Origin: Inonotus obliquus
Lineage: Eukaryota > Basidiomycota > Agaricomycetes > Hymenochaetales > Hymenochaetaceae
Direction of reading: 5' to 3'
NCBI GenBank assembly: GCA_032164295.1
Contig: JAJHTX010000002.1
Coordinates: 62,001 to 126,000 of the forward strand
Length of the DNA stretch: 64,000 nucleotides
Under the pieces are notes generated by a model that saw only the letters and a program-made list of their open reading frames with translations, made no database searches and was not told where the DNA came from. How positions within the stretch are numbered: the first letter of the stretch is position 1; every line of letters starts with the position of its first letter. A program made the translations under genes and the position numbers. This document shows, one piece after another, positions 37,379 to 47,700 of the stretch.

Positions 37379-37533
37379 TGTCATGGTGGTTTAGTTGCTA
37401 CCATGGCGCAACTACAGGCTCAACTTCTACGTGACGGGTAATCCAGCGCTCATAGATGATACGTCACAATGGAGCTGGACTACACGTCAATCAGTACTTG
37501 TAGTTGACAAAGACATGTCGGTTCGGTAGGTTC

Positions 37534-37880
37534 CACGGCGGGCAAAATAGGATATCAGCAGGGATCGTATTTTAAATATTTTTCGAGCATTTATTTAAAA
37601 TATCAGTAAGCATGCCGGCTGAGCCGATATTTAAAGTATCTTTCACGTGATGCAATTTTAAATATCAATAAGGATATCGGTCTAAGGTTGTTTTAAATAT
37701 TGGTCGGATTATAATATGTAAATCGATATTTTAAATATTGCTTTACTGATATTTTAAATATAGGTCAAGATATCAAACTCACCGAAATTTCAAATATAGA
37801 TAAGGATATTGTCAAAGTCAATATTCTAAATATCATTCGAAGACATATTGAGCGGTAAATGTGCGAGATCGCGTCCGGTA
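37534..37880 (+). repeat. Left terminal inverted repeat
   Basis: Begins CACGGCGGGCAAAATAGG and continues with repeated units near ATTTTAAATAT separated by 20-30 nt. It pairs with the right arm at 41488-41813 as an imperfect inverted copy; the sequence order (CCGGCTGAGCCGATATT, then CACGTGATGC, then ATAAGGATATC) is the same in both arms. Confidence 0.8.
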
Positions 37881-39174
37881 CCGAAATACCGAGACAAGGG
37901 GTGTATGGTTTTAAGTGGGGGAGGGCTAATACGTGCCGGTACTTAACCAGTACGGTCACGGTACTTGTTGTCTATGAAAAGGGGGAGTGAATGGATGGGC
38001 CAGAAGCGAAGAGTATGTGATTCTGGTATGAAAAGGACAGTTTAGAACGTGGGAAAAACTTCGGTACAGGTTGGTATGAGAGAGAACGTAGCAAAACAAT
38101 AGTCTAATACCGTGGGAAAAACCTCGGTACAGGTCGGTACAGAAACAAAGGGGTCGGTATGTGAAGGTATGTTGTCAAACAAAAGGGTCAGTACAAAAAC
38201 AAAAGGATGACGTGCAGAATACAAAGGATAACAAAATGTCGGTACCGTGGGAAAAACGTCGGTACAGGTCAGTACTGCAAGGAAACTGCTAGCACGGGGT
38301 GGTATAGCAAGAAACAGACTGGAGGAGACTGGTGGCTGAGAGTGTTGACTGGACTGGGAAGCAAACCTGAGCCCTCACACGGGAGGCTAACTCTGAAGGT
38401 TCACTTGAGACGGAACTGGGATGGGACTGGGATGGAACTCGAGACAAGACTGGGACGGAACTGAGAAGGGGGTGAGGAAACCCGAGCCCTCACACTAGAG
38501 GCTAGCTCCTAAGATTACCTGAAGAGCTACTACGTACAGGAGGAGATATTTATACTACTGTACTGTAGTTAGCTCATAAATCCAAAAGGAGAAAGTAGAA
38601 ATGAAGATCAAAAATAAAGAAAAGTCTGAAGAAAAATGTAACAAGGAAAGTGAACATTGCAGCGCCATCAGGGGGACAACAAGAAAGGGTTAGGGAGGAC
38701 AAGATACCAATGAAAACGTAGCATATAGTACCCCTGGATGAAAAGTCCTCAGGACAAGAGATCTGCGCCCCTGCTGATTGATACCAACACGTTCCTGGTG
38801 GTACCGGACCTGAAAACCTTAATGGATACTGACCCTGAGCTTTCCCAAAGAACCGGCCTGCATAGTCCAACCATCAGGAATGAATACCAGAGAGGGAGAC
38901 GTCCGATCCACGTCATGAGAGTATGTCGAATTGTCAATTTGTCTCGGTACCGGGTTTCTCGGCACTCGGTACTCTCGGTATTCTCGGTACCGGGTTTCTT
39001 GGCGCTCGGTACCAGTACTCTTGGCATTCGGTATTTTGAGAAATGGGACCGACAGTTTCTCTAGGTGTGCTGGTGGATACTGAAAGGCGTAGATGGGACC
39101 GTACCGTAGCATGGGGTAAGCATAGAATGGGATACTGGGCTCGATACCGAGCTCAGCCGCACGTAGTTCTCTTC
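37880..39174. repeat. GGTACC-rich repeat block inserted in the left arm
   Basis: The right arm runs straight from inverted repeat into minisatellite, whereas the left arm is interrupted here by 1.3 kb, so this looks like a nested insertion. It holds three direct copies of CGTGGGAAAAACnTCGGTACAG (near 38050, 38110, 38245), two copies of a roughly 44-bp unit starting GAGCCCTCACAC (near 38370 and 38481), and a cluster of CTCGGTACCGGGTTTCT-type repeats at 38940-39040. No coding frame is convincing. Confidence 0.55.
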
Positions 39175-39340
39175 AGTGGGCGATCAGCAGGCAATAAGTG
39201 GGCAATGGGAGGGCGACAGGCAGGCGATGAGCAGGCGACGGGCAGGCGACGAGAGGGCGATGGGCAGGCGATGAGAGGGCGATGGGCGGGCGATGAGCGG
39301 GTGTGCAGTTGAAGCCTGTATGCAGTCAGTAAGGGCAAAT
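39175..39340 (+). repeat. GGGCGATGAG-type minisatellite, left member of an inner inverted repeat
   Basis: Tandem variants of a 9-10-nt unit such as AGGCGATGAGC and GGGCGATGGGC run for about 130 bp, ending in GCAGTTGAAGCCTGTATGCAGTCAGTAAGGGC. An inverted copy lies at 41367-41491. Confidence 0.7.
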
Positions 39341-41366
39341 ACAGCATCAAGGTCCTATACCAAGTCGTAACTCAGTCCCGTCAAAGAGTCTGTCAATAAT
39401 AGACCGCTAGTACATGTATAAATGGCAATTGAGATTTCAAAGGGCGATGGCAGGGTGATGAGTGGGTGTGTAGATAGAGTGTAGGGAGTTGTCCAACATC
39501 TTCGATTCCATTCCATCATTACACACCTACATTAATATCATACCACATAATGTACCCAATAGACTTCGAGGAATATAGAACCCTCGCCTTTCTCTACCTC
39601 ATGAAGCTAAGCAAACAGGACGCGATTCTCCTGTCCACCATCACGAGCACAAGGCGTTCAAGGCATTTGGGCAGACTTGACTTGCAATGTGAACATAAGT
39701 GTTCTATTTGAAGAACCTATTTGCAACAATGGTACTCACCAGGGTTGTGCAGAAAATGGCAAGCAACCTCACTGACCAAGTGCATTCGATTTTGAATATC
39801 ACAAAGGCTATCATGCACAGAAACTTGTCCAAGGTTGTCGACGTAGATGTGCAGGGTGATGTTACGCTTTGCGCAGTCAGAGACGTCGATCGCGGGGACC
39901 AGAGACGTCGACAGGCAAGAAAGCGAGCTACCACTAAATCACAAAAGACCGTAGTCTGCGACGTAGGTGATAGTACTAGATTAGCACGTCTAACTAAGGT
40001 ACAAGTGTTGGTATGACTTATCTGCGACGTAGCCTTATATACACTTTGGTCACAGGTAAGTTCTACTCTAAATGGATGCTGCACAGCAGCAAGTAAATAT
40101 GAACAAACAAACAACGGGGCCCGACGAGTCAGCAAGAATGAGTAAGGATGAGTAAGCATCGTCAGGTTAAACAGAAAGAAGAAGAATGAGTCAGCGAGGA
40201 TGAGTAATAATAGAATGGTAAAGGAATAAGAGGGAATGGCGGGATAAAGTTGTTATAGATTGTAATTAGCTAAGCCTGTATGTATTAAGTAAGGAATGTG
40301 GTTAAAGGAATGTAAATATGCATTGACGAAAAATAAAAGAAAGGCCATATAAAGGAAATGCAAAAGACGTCGTAACAGGTGAATTGTTAGGAAACCGTGA
40401 ACAGCATAATTGCCCAAGTTTCGCCACTTGCAAACGAAGTTGTTTGCATGTCGATCGAAGTCGTTACTGAAGGTAGACTTGGTGGACAAGCTGTTGTCCC
40501 TGACGTGAAAGGGGTGTGAAGGTTGGTTGTAGGTCCGACTGTATCAATGAGTTCATGTAACATGTCAACGAGCCAACATATTCTGTCTCCTTTATCGGGT
40601 CAGAGCTACACAAAGGCATCAGAACCGTACTGTGCATGAAAGGGAAAACCAACTTTACAAAGTTGTGCCATAGCACTCCCGTTGGGTCCTCTAGGACATG
40701 CACGATAACGCCAACATCTGCCGTCTCATCTTTGATTGTGAGATGACTGTAACCCTCTTGTATAGTAGACAGCTTCCTCAACTTGCTGAAATATGTAAAA
40801 CCCCAACCGTACTCCTCAGCAATGAAACAATGGTGGGCATCTAGGGATAGCATTGGTCATCAGTCTGATTTGGGTTGTGCCCTGATATGTGAAAAGCGAT
40901 GACTATTCGGATGGTAGGGAAAGTGCAAGACGTACGAGAAACGGTGTAGATGGTGGGGTCAGTGGGATTCGAGATGACAAGAGCGAACTGAGCACGTCCC
41001 TGCCATCCCTCTGGTGCTCTCTTTGGATTGGCAAAGTACAGACACACGTTTGAGTTACCGAAGAGATATAAAAGTATTTGCCTAGTAAGACGTTCAGGTA
41101 CCGGTGAAAGGTAAGGACGTACCGACGATGTCCCCCACACTCAAGCTCCGGACTGATGATCTTCTTCTTTATTTCCTCCAATTTGTCAGCCTCCAATGGT
41201 AAACGGCAAAATCTTTAACTTCATGCCCTAGATCTGGCATGTTCTTCGCTGCAAACACCATATCTATAATTCTGAACGAGTAAGTTTATCTGCGCATATA
41301 GGCTTGTCTCTATTGTAGCAACTAGAATAGCGGCTCAATATCTCTCATGGACACAGGTTCATCTTC

Positions 41367-41491
41367 GCCCTTACTGACCGCATACAAGCTTCAACTGCGC
41401 ACCTGCTCATTACCCGCCCGTCGCCCTCTCATCACCCTCTTGTTGCCCTCTCATTGCCCGCCTATCGCCCACCTGTTGCCCGTTCATTGCT
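41367..41491 (-). repeat. Right member of the inner minisatellite inverted repeat
   Basis: Reads as the reverse complement of 39175-39340: GCCCTTACTGACCGCATACA, then CGCCCTCTCATCACCCTC-type units. It continues directly into the right terminal inverted repeat. Confidence 0.7.
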
Positions 41492-41813
41492 CACTTAATA
41501 TCTACCCGACCAATATTTATAATATCCAGTCTGACGATACCCTTATTGATTCTTAAAATATCACCCAAGTAGATATCTTGATTGATATTTAAAATATACC
41601 GCAAGTCAATATCTTAAATATCGATAAAAATATCAGTAAGAGGATTTTTTAAATATCTCACGGATGGGGATATCCTTATTTATATTTAAAATATCGACAC
41701 GTGAAATATATTATAAGTATCGGCGCAGCCGGGACACTTATTGATATTTAAAATATCGGCAAAAAAATAATTTAAAATAGCGCCCCCTCCGATATTCTAT
41801 TTTGCCCGCCGTG
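41488..41813 (-). repeat. Right terminal inverted repeat
   Basis: Imperfect inverted copy of 37534-37880, ending ATTCTATTTTGCCCGCCGTG. TTTAAAATAT units are spaced as in the left arm. Confidence 0.8.
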
Positions 41814-42130
41814 TTCGGTAGAACACATTCTAGACACGTGATGCCATTTTGCAGATAACTATGCAAACCCTGCAACTTCGAACTTTGAGCAAAGTTTCTG
41901 GACGCGAGTCCTTCAGCACCACGTCGTATCGGCGACGCGAGCGAGAAAATGATCTATAGCTGCGGAAATCGAGCAAGGACTGACGCTGCGGATATTATCT
42001 CCTTTCGAAAGACATTGCAGTATTGAATCCGAACGCAAAGCCACAATCTCTGCATTCCTGCCTTTTCAGTGCCATATAACATCATGGCAATTCAGGAGCA
42101 TTCCATCCCTCCCCCTCCCCTCCTCATGAC
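41814..42130. other. Spacer and likely promoter of the aspartic protease
   Basis: Unique sequence between the element's right end and the first usable ATG. An out-of-frame ATG at 42084 precedes a pyrimidine run (CCTCCCCCTCCCCTCCTC). No exon encoding a signal peptide was found here. Confidence 0.4.
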
Positions 42131-43534
42131 ATGCGAGGTGTTGACGTTCCTTTCTCCACGTCTGCCAAAGCGGCGACGACCTTCAAAACAAGCGTAGGCA
42201 TTGGCACTCCGCCAACCTTTTACACACTCATTGTTGATACAGGATCCGCAAATACATGGATCGCCGCACGTGGGTCACATTCCTTTAAACCAACTGAAAC
42301 TTCAAGAGAGACAGATCGATCGTTATGCGTTAGGTACGGGACGGGTTGCTTTAGAGGCAAGTTATGGTTCGATAGGGTGACGCTTGGGTCGCTTGTTATC
42401 GAGAACCAGGGTATTGGTGTTGCGGAGAACGTATACGGGTTCGAAGGCGAAATCGATGGGATGTTGGGCTTGGGTCTGGCTGAGCTAACAAAGGAATCCT
42501 TCGTGAAGGACAACGACGAAGATGAAGAGCAGGAAGCGATCCCAAGTATCGTTGACAACCTCTTTGATCAAGGGAAGATACGACAAAAGACGCTCGCGAT
42601 TAGCTTTGATCGAATGTCGGCGACTCTAAAGTCAAAGGACTACGACGGTAACTTTCACGGCGTCTTGACCTTTGGGGGGACCGACACGTCCCGATATTCC
42701 GGTGACGTGACCTACGTGCCTATTCCTCAAGATAAACCATCCAACAAACACTGGAGCTTCGAACAAAAAATCATGTACGGTTCTCCCACCGTAGAAGAAG
42801 GCGGGATCGAAATCCTCAATAACGGAGTCGGCGTAATCGACACAGGAAGCTCAGTCATCCACCTCACCCCCGAATCATTCGACACATACCGAAAAGCTAC
42901 AAACGCAAGTTTCAACTACTTCAGCGGTCTCATGTCACTATCATCTGGCGAAGAAGGAAAACGACAAGAGTTGAAGAGTTTGTTCTTTGAGATCGGTGGA
43001 CGGAGCTTTGAGATTTCTCCTGAGGATCAGTTCTGGCCGCGGGAACTTAATGACGTTGCTGGTGGACCCCGAGAGGATGCATACCTCGCATGTGTACGAT
43101 TGGCAAGCGACAACGGAGTCAAGATTTCCCTCATCAATGGATTCACTTGGCGTAAGTCATTTCCCTGATATTTAGTTCTAGTAGAGGCACTGACGACGAC
43201 TTGACTCTCAACAGTCCAACAATTCTACATAGTCCTCGACGTCGAGAACAAACGTATCGGATTCGCAAAAGCAGCTTCGCAATTTCCGTGCCAGGACACA
43301 AGAACTAGAGAAACTCAAGTTATCTCTTCCAAGTATACGACGGAGAAAGATTTCGGAGGAGTCTATCCGGGACCGTCATATGCATATGCATTCTTGAGGA
43401 CACGTCTTACGTTCCTTCTTTCCTCTCTATCCTCGTCCTTCTCATTATTTCGATTCCCGTACCCTGCGGAGCTTCGTCTCCGGTTGTCCAATATGTCCTC
43501 GCGGTCCCGGCGAGATGCTACTAATGAGAAGTGA
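42131..43534 (+). CDS. Pepsin-family (A1) aspartic protease-like protein
   Basis: Two exons, 42131-43151 and 43215-43534, close to 446 residues. Both catalytic motifs are present: LIVDTGSANTWI about residue 34 and GVIDTGSSVIHL about residue 237. A GMLGLGL turn follows the first motif, FGGTDTSRYSGDVTYVPI sits mid-protein, and FYIVLDVENKRIGFAKA ends the fold. The family hydrolyses peptide bonds at acidic pH. Features are odd for a fungal A1 enzyme. The model begins almost at the mature fold (MRGVDVPFSTSAKAATT) with no signal peptide and hardly any propeptide. The flap-region tyrosine context is not obvious. The C-terminal about 80 residues form a Ser/Phe-rich, partly hydrophobic tail with a basic end (SSRSRRDATNEK). 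An undetected 5' exon could supply the missing N terminus. Confidence 0.85.
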
Positions 43535-43722
43535 TTCGTGCGTTTGTCGAGCCAACAGGTCTGATTTGCTTCGTGGAATTATACGCGCAAAGCGCTCCTA
43601 CACAGGGTAAAGTCAATAACAAGATAGATGCCGATTGCTCCAGACGATCAATGTGCCAGTAATACATAACACACCACATCCCCCGCAACTTCCTCCTAAT
43701 AATACAATACATAAACCCATTA

Positions 43723-44352
43723 TTAGCTCTTCTCATCCCACGTCTCAAATCTCCCAGCTTGTAAGTTTTCGCGATACGCATCGTCCACACTCGCGAACAG
43801 TGAATCGAGTTGGTCTAACGCTTGAATGAGAGCTGTAAGAGCTGATCGGCCATCTGAGAACGAGTTCAAAAAACGTGGTCGATTCAGAAAAACAGGTGCA
43901 TGAGGGGAATAGGATACGAAGTACGTACCGTACATCTGTATTCGAACTTGGATGGCATTCTCGGATGGATGAGGTGCGCTGATCAAAAGGTTGTCAACAC
44001 CGTGTAAGCGTTTCCGTAGAGTTATCCTACTTACCTATACCCGCAAAACTCGACTTCCGGACTACATCCAGCGTCATCCACATCAGGACATAAGAACACC
44101 AAAACATCAAAACACCACTCAATCACCAACACACCAAAACACGCACTTCTTCATAAGCATCCACCTCAGCGCGTTCCCAACCGTATGACTCTCATCGTTC
44201 AGTCTAAACGTCGCAGCAGACAAATCCGGCGCCGCGTCTTTTAGCTAAACAAACAAACAAACACGTTCAAGTCCCTTGTCAACATCCGAGATCCACTTTA
44301 GGTATAGGTATTGGAAGCTTACGATGGTGATTTTGGGGGTTGACTCGGCCAT
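43723..44352 (-). CDS. RPC19: RNA polymerases I and III subunit AC19
   Basis: Five exons (44352-44323, 44244-44147, 44061-44035, 43978-43929, 43853-43723) close exactly to 111 residues, the normal size for this subunit. The alpha-like/Rpb11-type fold is clear: FRLNDESHTVGNALRWMLMK, then NPEVEFCGYSAPHPSENAIQ, RIQMYDG, and a C-terminal helix (ALTALIQALDQLDSLFASVD). AC19 pairs with AC40 to form the assembly platform of RNA polymerases I and III in the nucleus. One exon is only 27 nt. The gene is convergent with the aspartic protease, about 190 bp away, and its start is about 95 bp from the palindromic MITE. Confidence 0.95.
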
Positions 44353-44446
44353 CGCTGGTTGCTTGGTGTCGATGTAAGTAAGTCGAGGAGTCGCAAAATT
44401 AACTTGGGCATGCTGACATCACGTGATGCATTAGCCTGGGCATTGT

Positions 44447-44733
44447 CACGGCGGGCAAATCAGGATGGAGGCAAGGTCGGAATTTTAAATGTTTTTTTCG
44501 CCGTCATTTTAAATGCTGGTAAGCATATCGACCCATAAGATATTATAAATATAAACCACATGTCGATATTTTAAATATCGATCTGATCGATACCCTTATC
44601 AATATTTAAAATATCGACATGTGGTTTATATTTATAATATCTTATGGGTCGATATGCTTACCAGCATTTAAAATGACGGCGAAAAAAACATTTAAAATTC
44701 CGACCTTGCCTCCATCCTGATTTGCCCGCCATG
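44447..44733. mobile_element. 287-bp palindromic MITE sharing its terminus with the 4.3-kb element
   Basis: The left arm (44447 to about 44577) and right arm (about 44602 to 44733) are inverted copies over about 130 bp with a single difference seen near the tip (CACGG against CATGG). They flank a centre of about 25 nt. Both start GGCGGGCAAATCAGGATGG. The first 12-13 bases equal the ends of the element at 37534-41813, and both carry TTTAAAT-type units. No clean target duplication was found. The very low arm divergence points to recent activity or gene conversion. It lies just upstream of the AC19 gene. Confidence 0.85.
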
Positions 44734-47700
44734 TGTCCCATTGGAGAGTGGCAATATGTGGTGACTGGCAATCCAAGCTAACAAATTTGGCCATTCCCAC
44801 AGTCCCCCTTAGCATTGCCGGTGATCGACGTCATGCAGATCCTGTTCCACCTGTGAATTCAGCATTTGACACAGAGAATTACAGCTATTTGCATTAGTAA
44901 TGGCACTCTCCAGGATTTTGGGGAGAAAAGTAACATATAATATTATGTGATACTTCGGACTTTGTAGGCAGCGGAGGGTAAGTTTATGAGCCTCTGTCAT
45001 ATGTCATTGTTGATCGGCACGTCGATCTTTCTCCTTATAAATTCAAGTCATCAGAACATTTGACAACATCCTCTCAAGCTGCAGGCAGACAGACAGTTCT
45101 TTTCTTCTCAAAGTCCAAAATATCATATAATATGATATATTACTTCTCTCCTAAAAATCTAGAGAGTGCCATTACTAATACAAAGCGCTGTAATTGACGC
45201 AACACATGTTTCACATTTTGAATACATTGAATATGTGCATCTGATTCTAAAGAATATGAATAGCCTAAAAAATAAGAAAACTGCCAAAAAGCAATGGAGA
45301 TATGTACAATTTTATGTCATATCTTAAAAACCAAGCAACTTCTTCAGAATTTTTCCTGAACAAAATGAAGAAATAAGGCCCCAAAACCTATAAGTGCATT
45401 GAAACAGGTCAAATTTATTATATCTAAGGAGGAGATAGAAATATATGCCAAGTACACAAGATTTGTCTCCATTATCTATTTGAATTTGTGCTAATTTTTT
45501 TTGCAAGAACATAGATAGACACTCTCAACTAGCACATAACTAATTATATAGGCAAGTTTGCAAATAACTGGAGGAAGGGAAGGACATCGAAGGGGTGTGC
45601 AAAATTGAAAAGTTAATGTCACATGATTGCATAGAGGGTACAAGAGCACATCAGAAAGATGTATTGTGCTGTACTACACTTAGTATTTTATAAATATTAT
45701 CTGGTTTTTATCAACTTTCCAACAGATATCCTCCAAAGGTTTGACCTCTTAGCTTGATTTTTCTTATACTTGCTTAGAGGCATGATAATGAGTGTTTCCG
45801 TGTCTCATGGCATGTGGGATACAATAATCAACATACTACTACTATATTTAGCAAGTGTTTAAGCTCTGACAGAAAAAAATCTGCCCACATTACAAATGGA
45901 AAATTGCTAGTCACTACAATATATGTCAGAAAAGTGTCCTGTTCCTACGACCTATACCACATCCTGCTGGTGCTTAATTATGCCAAATGAAAATAAGCAA
46001 TGTCCAGATTTTGAAAGATGTATTCAACTTGACTGGCCTCTATCCACAATGCAATAATGGCAGAAACAAATTGTACATTTTATGTAGTTAGTATCATAAA
46101 TTGTATTTGTGTAAAAAAATTCAATTTTCTACAAAAATCTAGTAAGATATGGTGGTAAAATCTCACCTTATATCTTAGGAACTAGGCAATTTCTACAAAA
46201 AAATTTTTTTGTATAAATTGAAGGTAGACATGGAAAAGTACTTACCATGCATTGAGTTGAGTGATTCTTCAAGTTGTTGTTGAGGAAAAGAAGTTGGGAG
46301 AAATGCAGAAGTACTAACTAAAAAGGAATAAAATGAGCACATGATCTGATGAGACCACTGCTCAAAAACCATGCCAGATTAATTAAATCAAATGAGAATA
46401 ATTTTCAACTGTGTGTGATTACTTATCTTATTTGCATAGGAGGCAAATAATATCTTTTCTATGTAGATAAGAGAAGGAGGTACGAAATAGACCAATAGAG
46501 GTCTATTTATTCAAGAGATATACCATTGAAAGTATCAGAAAGTGTGGCAGTACTTCCCAATGAGAACCTCAGCGAGAGGGAGATTTAGTCGATACAAGTA
46601 CAGGAGTTACCCTATTCAGATAGAATCGGGAGGTAGGCCAATGAAGAAAGGAGGTTAGGGCAGATTGAAGGAAAATACATGGGAAATCACTACTACCCCA
46701 GGCAAGGTGGAGGAGGAGAGACGGAGTTTAGAATAGTCAAGAGTATCACAACTAGCTCGCTGCCAGTGGGCACCAGAACAGGTCAACACTAGGCTTCACT
46801 CATAGCTGCTACAAGCGCAGGGACTTGGACAGGTATGTCAGAGATCCACAGAGCTCAACTACGAGACAGAAAAGGAGAAGGTCAGAGGGCATGAATAGAT
46901 CATACCAACCCAATAGAGTACAAGCTTAGAGACCGAGAGTGTAATCAGTACAGTCTCCTCACAGGTAAACAGCTTGGCATCATCCTATCAACCCTACTGA
47001 AGTCCTTACAATGGACAACACAACCAAGTTCCGACAGCTCATGGCCGAAGACACAAGGAAGGCCAGGCTCCACCCCCTAGTGGTCATACATAGAGACAGA
47101 ACTACAACACAGAGGGATATTAGGAGATATCAAAGCTGAGGAAAGCTTTGGTGTCCCTTGTTCTCCTCTTATACCATTAGTGTGAGAACTATCTATAGTG
47201 TACAAACAATGTGCACAGACCATAAACAATGCACAGACCAACAGTGTCATATAGCTATAGCTCTTCTATATAAGAGGAAAATAAGAAATGTGGAGACCAT
47301 GGGTTCGAGTCACGGCATAGGTAGGGATAATAAAAGGAAAGGAATGATGAAAACTAAAGAGAGGATAGGTGAAGGAAACATGATGACACTAAGAGAAAGG
47401 AGTAAAGACAGCAACTTACAATACCTTCCATGAGTCGTTAGTGTTAGCGTAACTAAAGGAGTTTAGTACAGAGAGAGATGGTGGTAAGCAGATGTCATCT
47501 GAGGTCCAAGTCCCAGGCCGACTATGTCAGGGCTGTCCCATGACTTCTATCTACAGCCTGGATAGAGAGAGTACAATGATGCTAGCGTACGTTGGCCCAA
47601 TAAGGCACTACACTATTACAGTGCGACAGGTGTCTGAGACATCGAGGAGAAAGGTTGAGCTAAGACCAATAGCTACTTCAGATAAGAGAGTACCATAGTA

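Larger units (their letters stand above)
37534..41813. mobile_element. 4.3-kb element with long terminal inverted repeats, probably non-autonomous
   Basis: Both ends read CACGGCGGGCAAAATAG inward, followed by more than 300 bp of diverged inverted repeat full of TTTAAATAT-type units. The 8-mer TTCGGTAG lies directly after the right terminus (41814-41821) and again 4 nt outside the left terminus (37522-37529), so an 8-bp target duplication with a small left-end footprint is possible. Inside there are inverted minisatellites, GGTACC-rich repeats and many short frames. None of those frames, including the better ones at 40464-40853 and 40903-41196 minus, shows a transposase motif I can name. The long arms and lack of a transposase suggest a foldback or non-autonomous DNA transposon mobilised in trans. 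The superfamily is not assigned. Confidence 0.75.

Noticed and set aside
38040..38290. Regularly repeated CGTGGGAAAAAC units as a CRISPR-like array
   Set aside because: Only three copies, uneven spacing, a eukaryotic context and position inside a transposon-like repeat block.
40464..40853. 129-codon minus frame inside the large element as a transposase
   Set aside because: No catalytic triad, zinc finger or helix-turn-helix motif could be seen, and it lacks extension on either side.
47294..47330. T-loop-like GGTTCGAGTC as a tRNA or SINE B-box
   Set aside because: The flanking bases do not form a T-stem, and no acceptor or anticodon stems were found around it.
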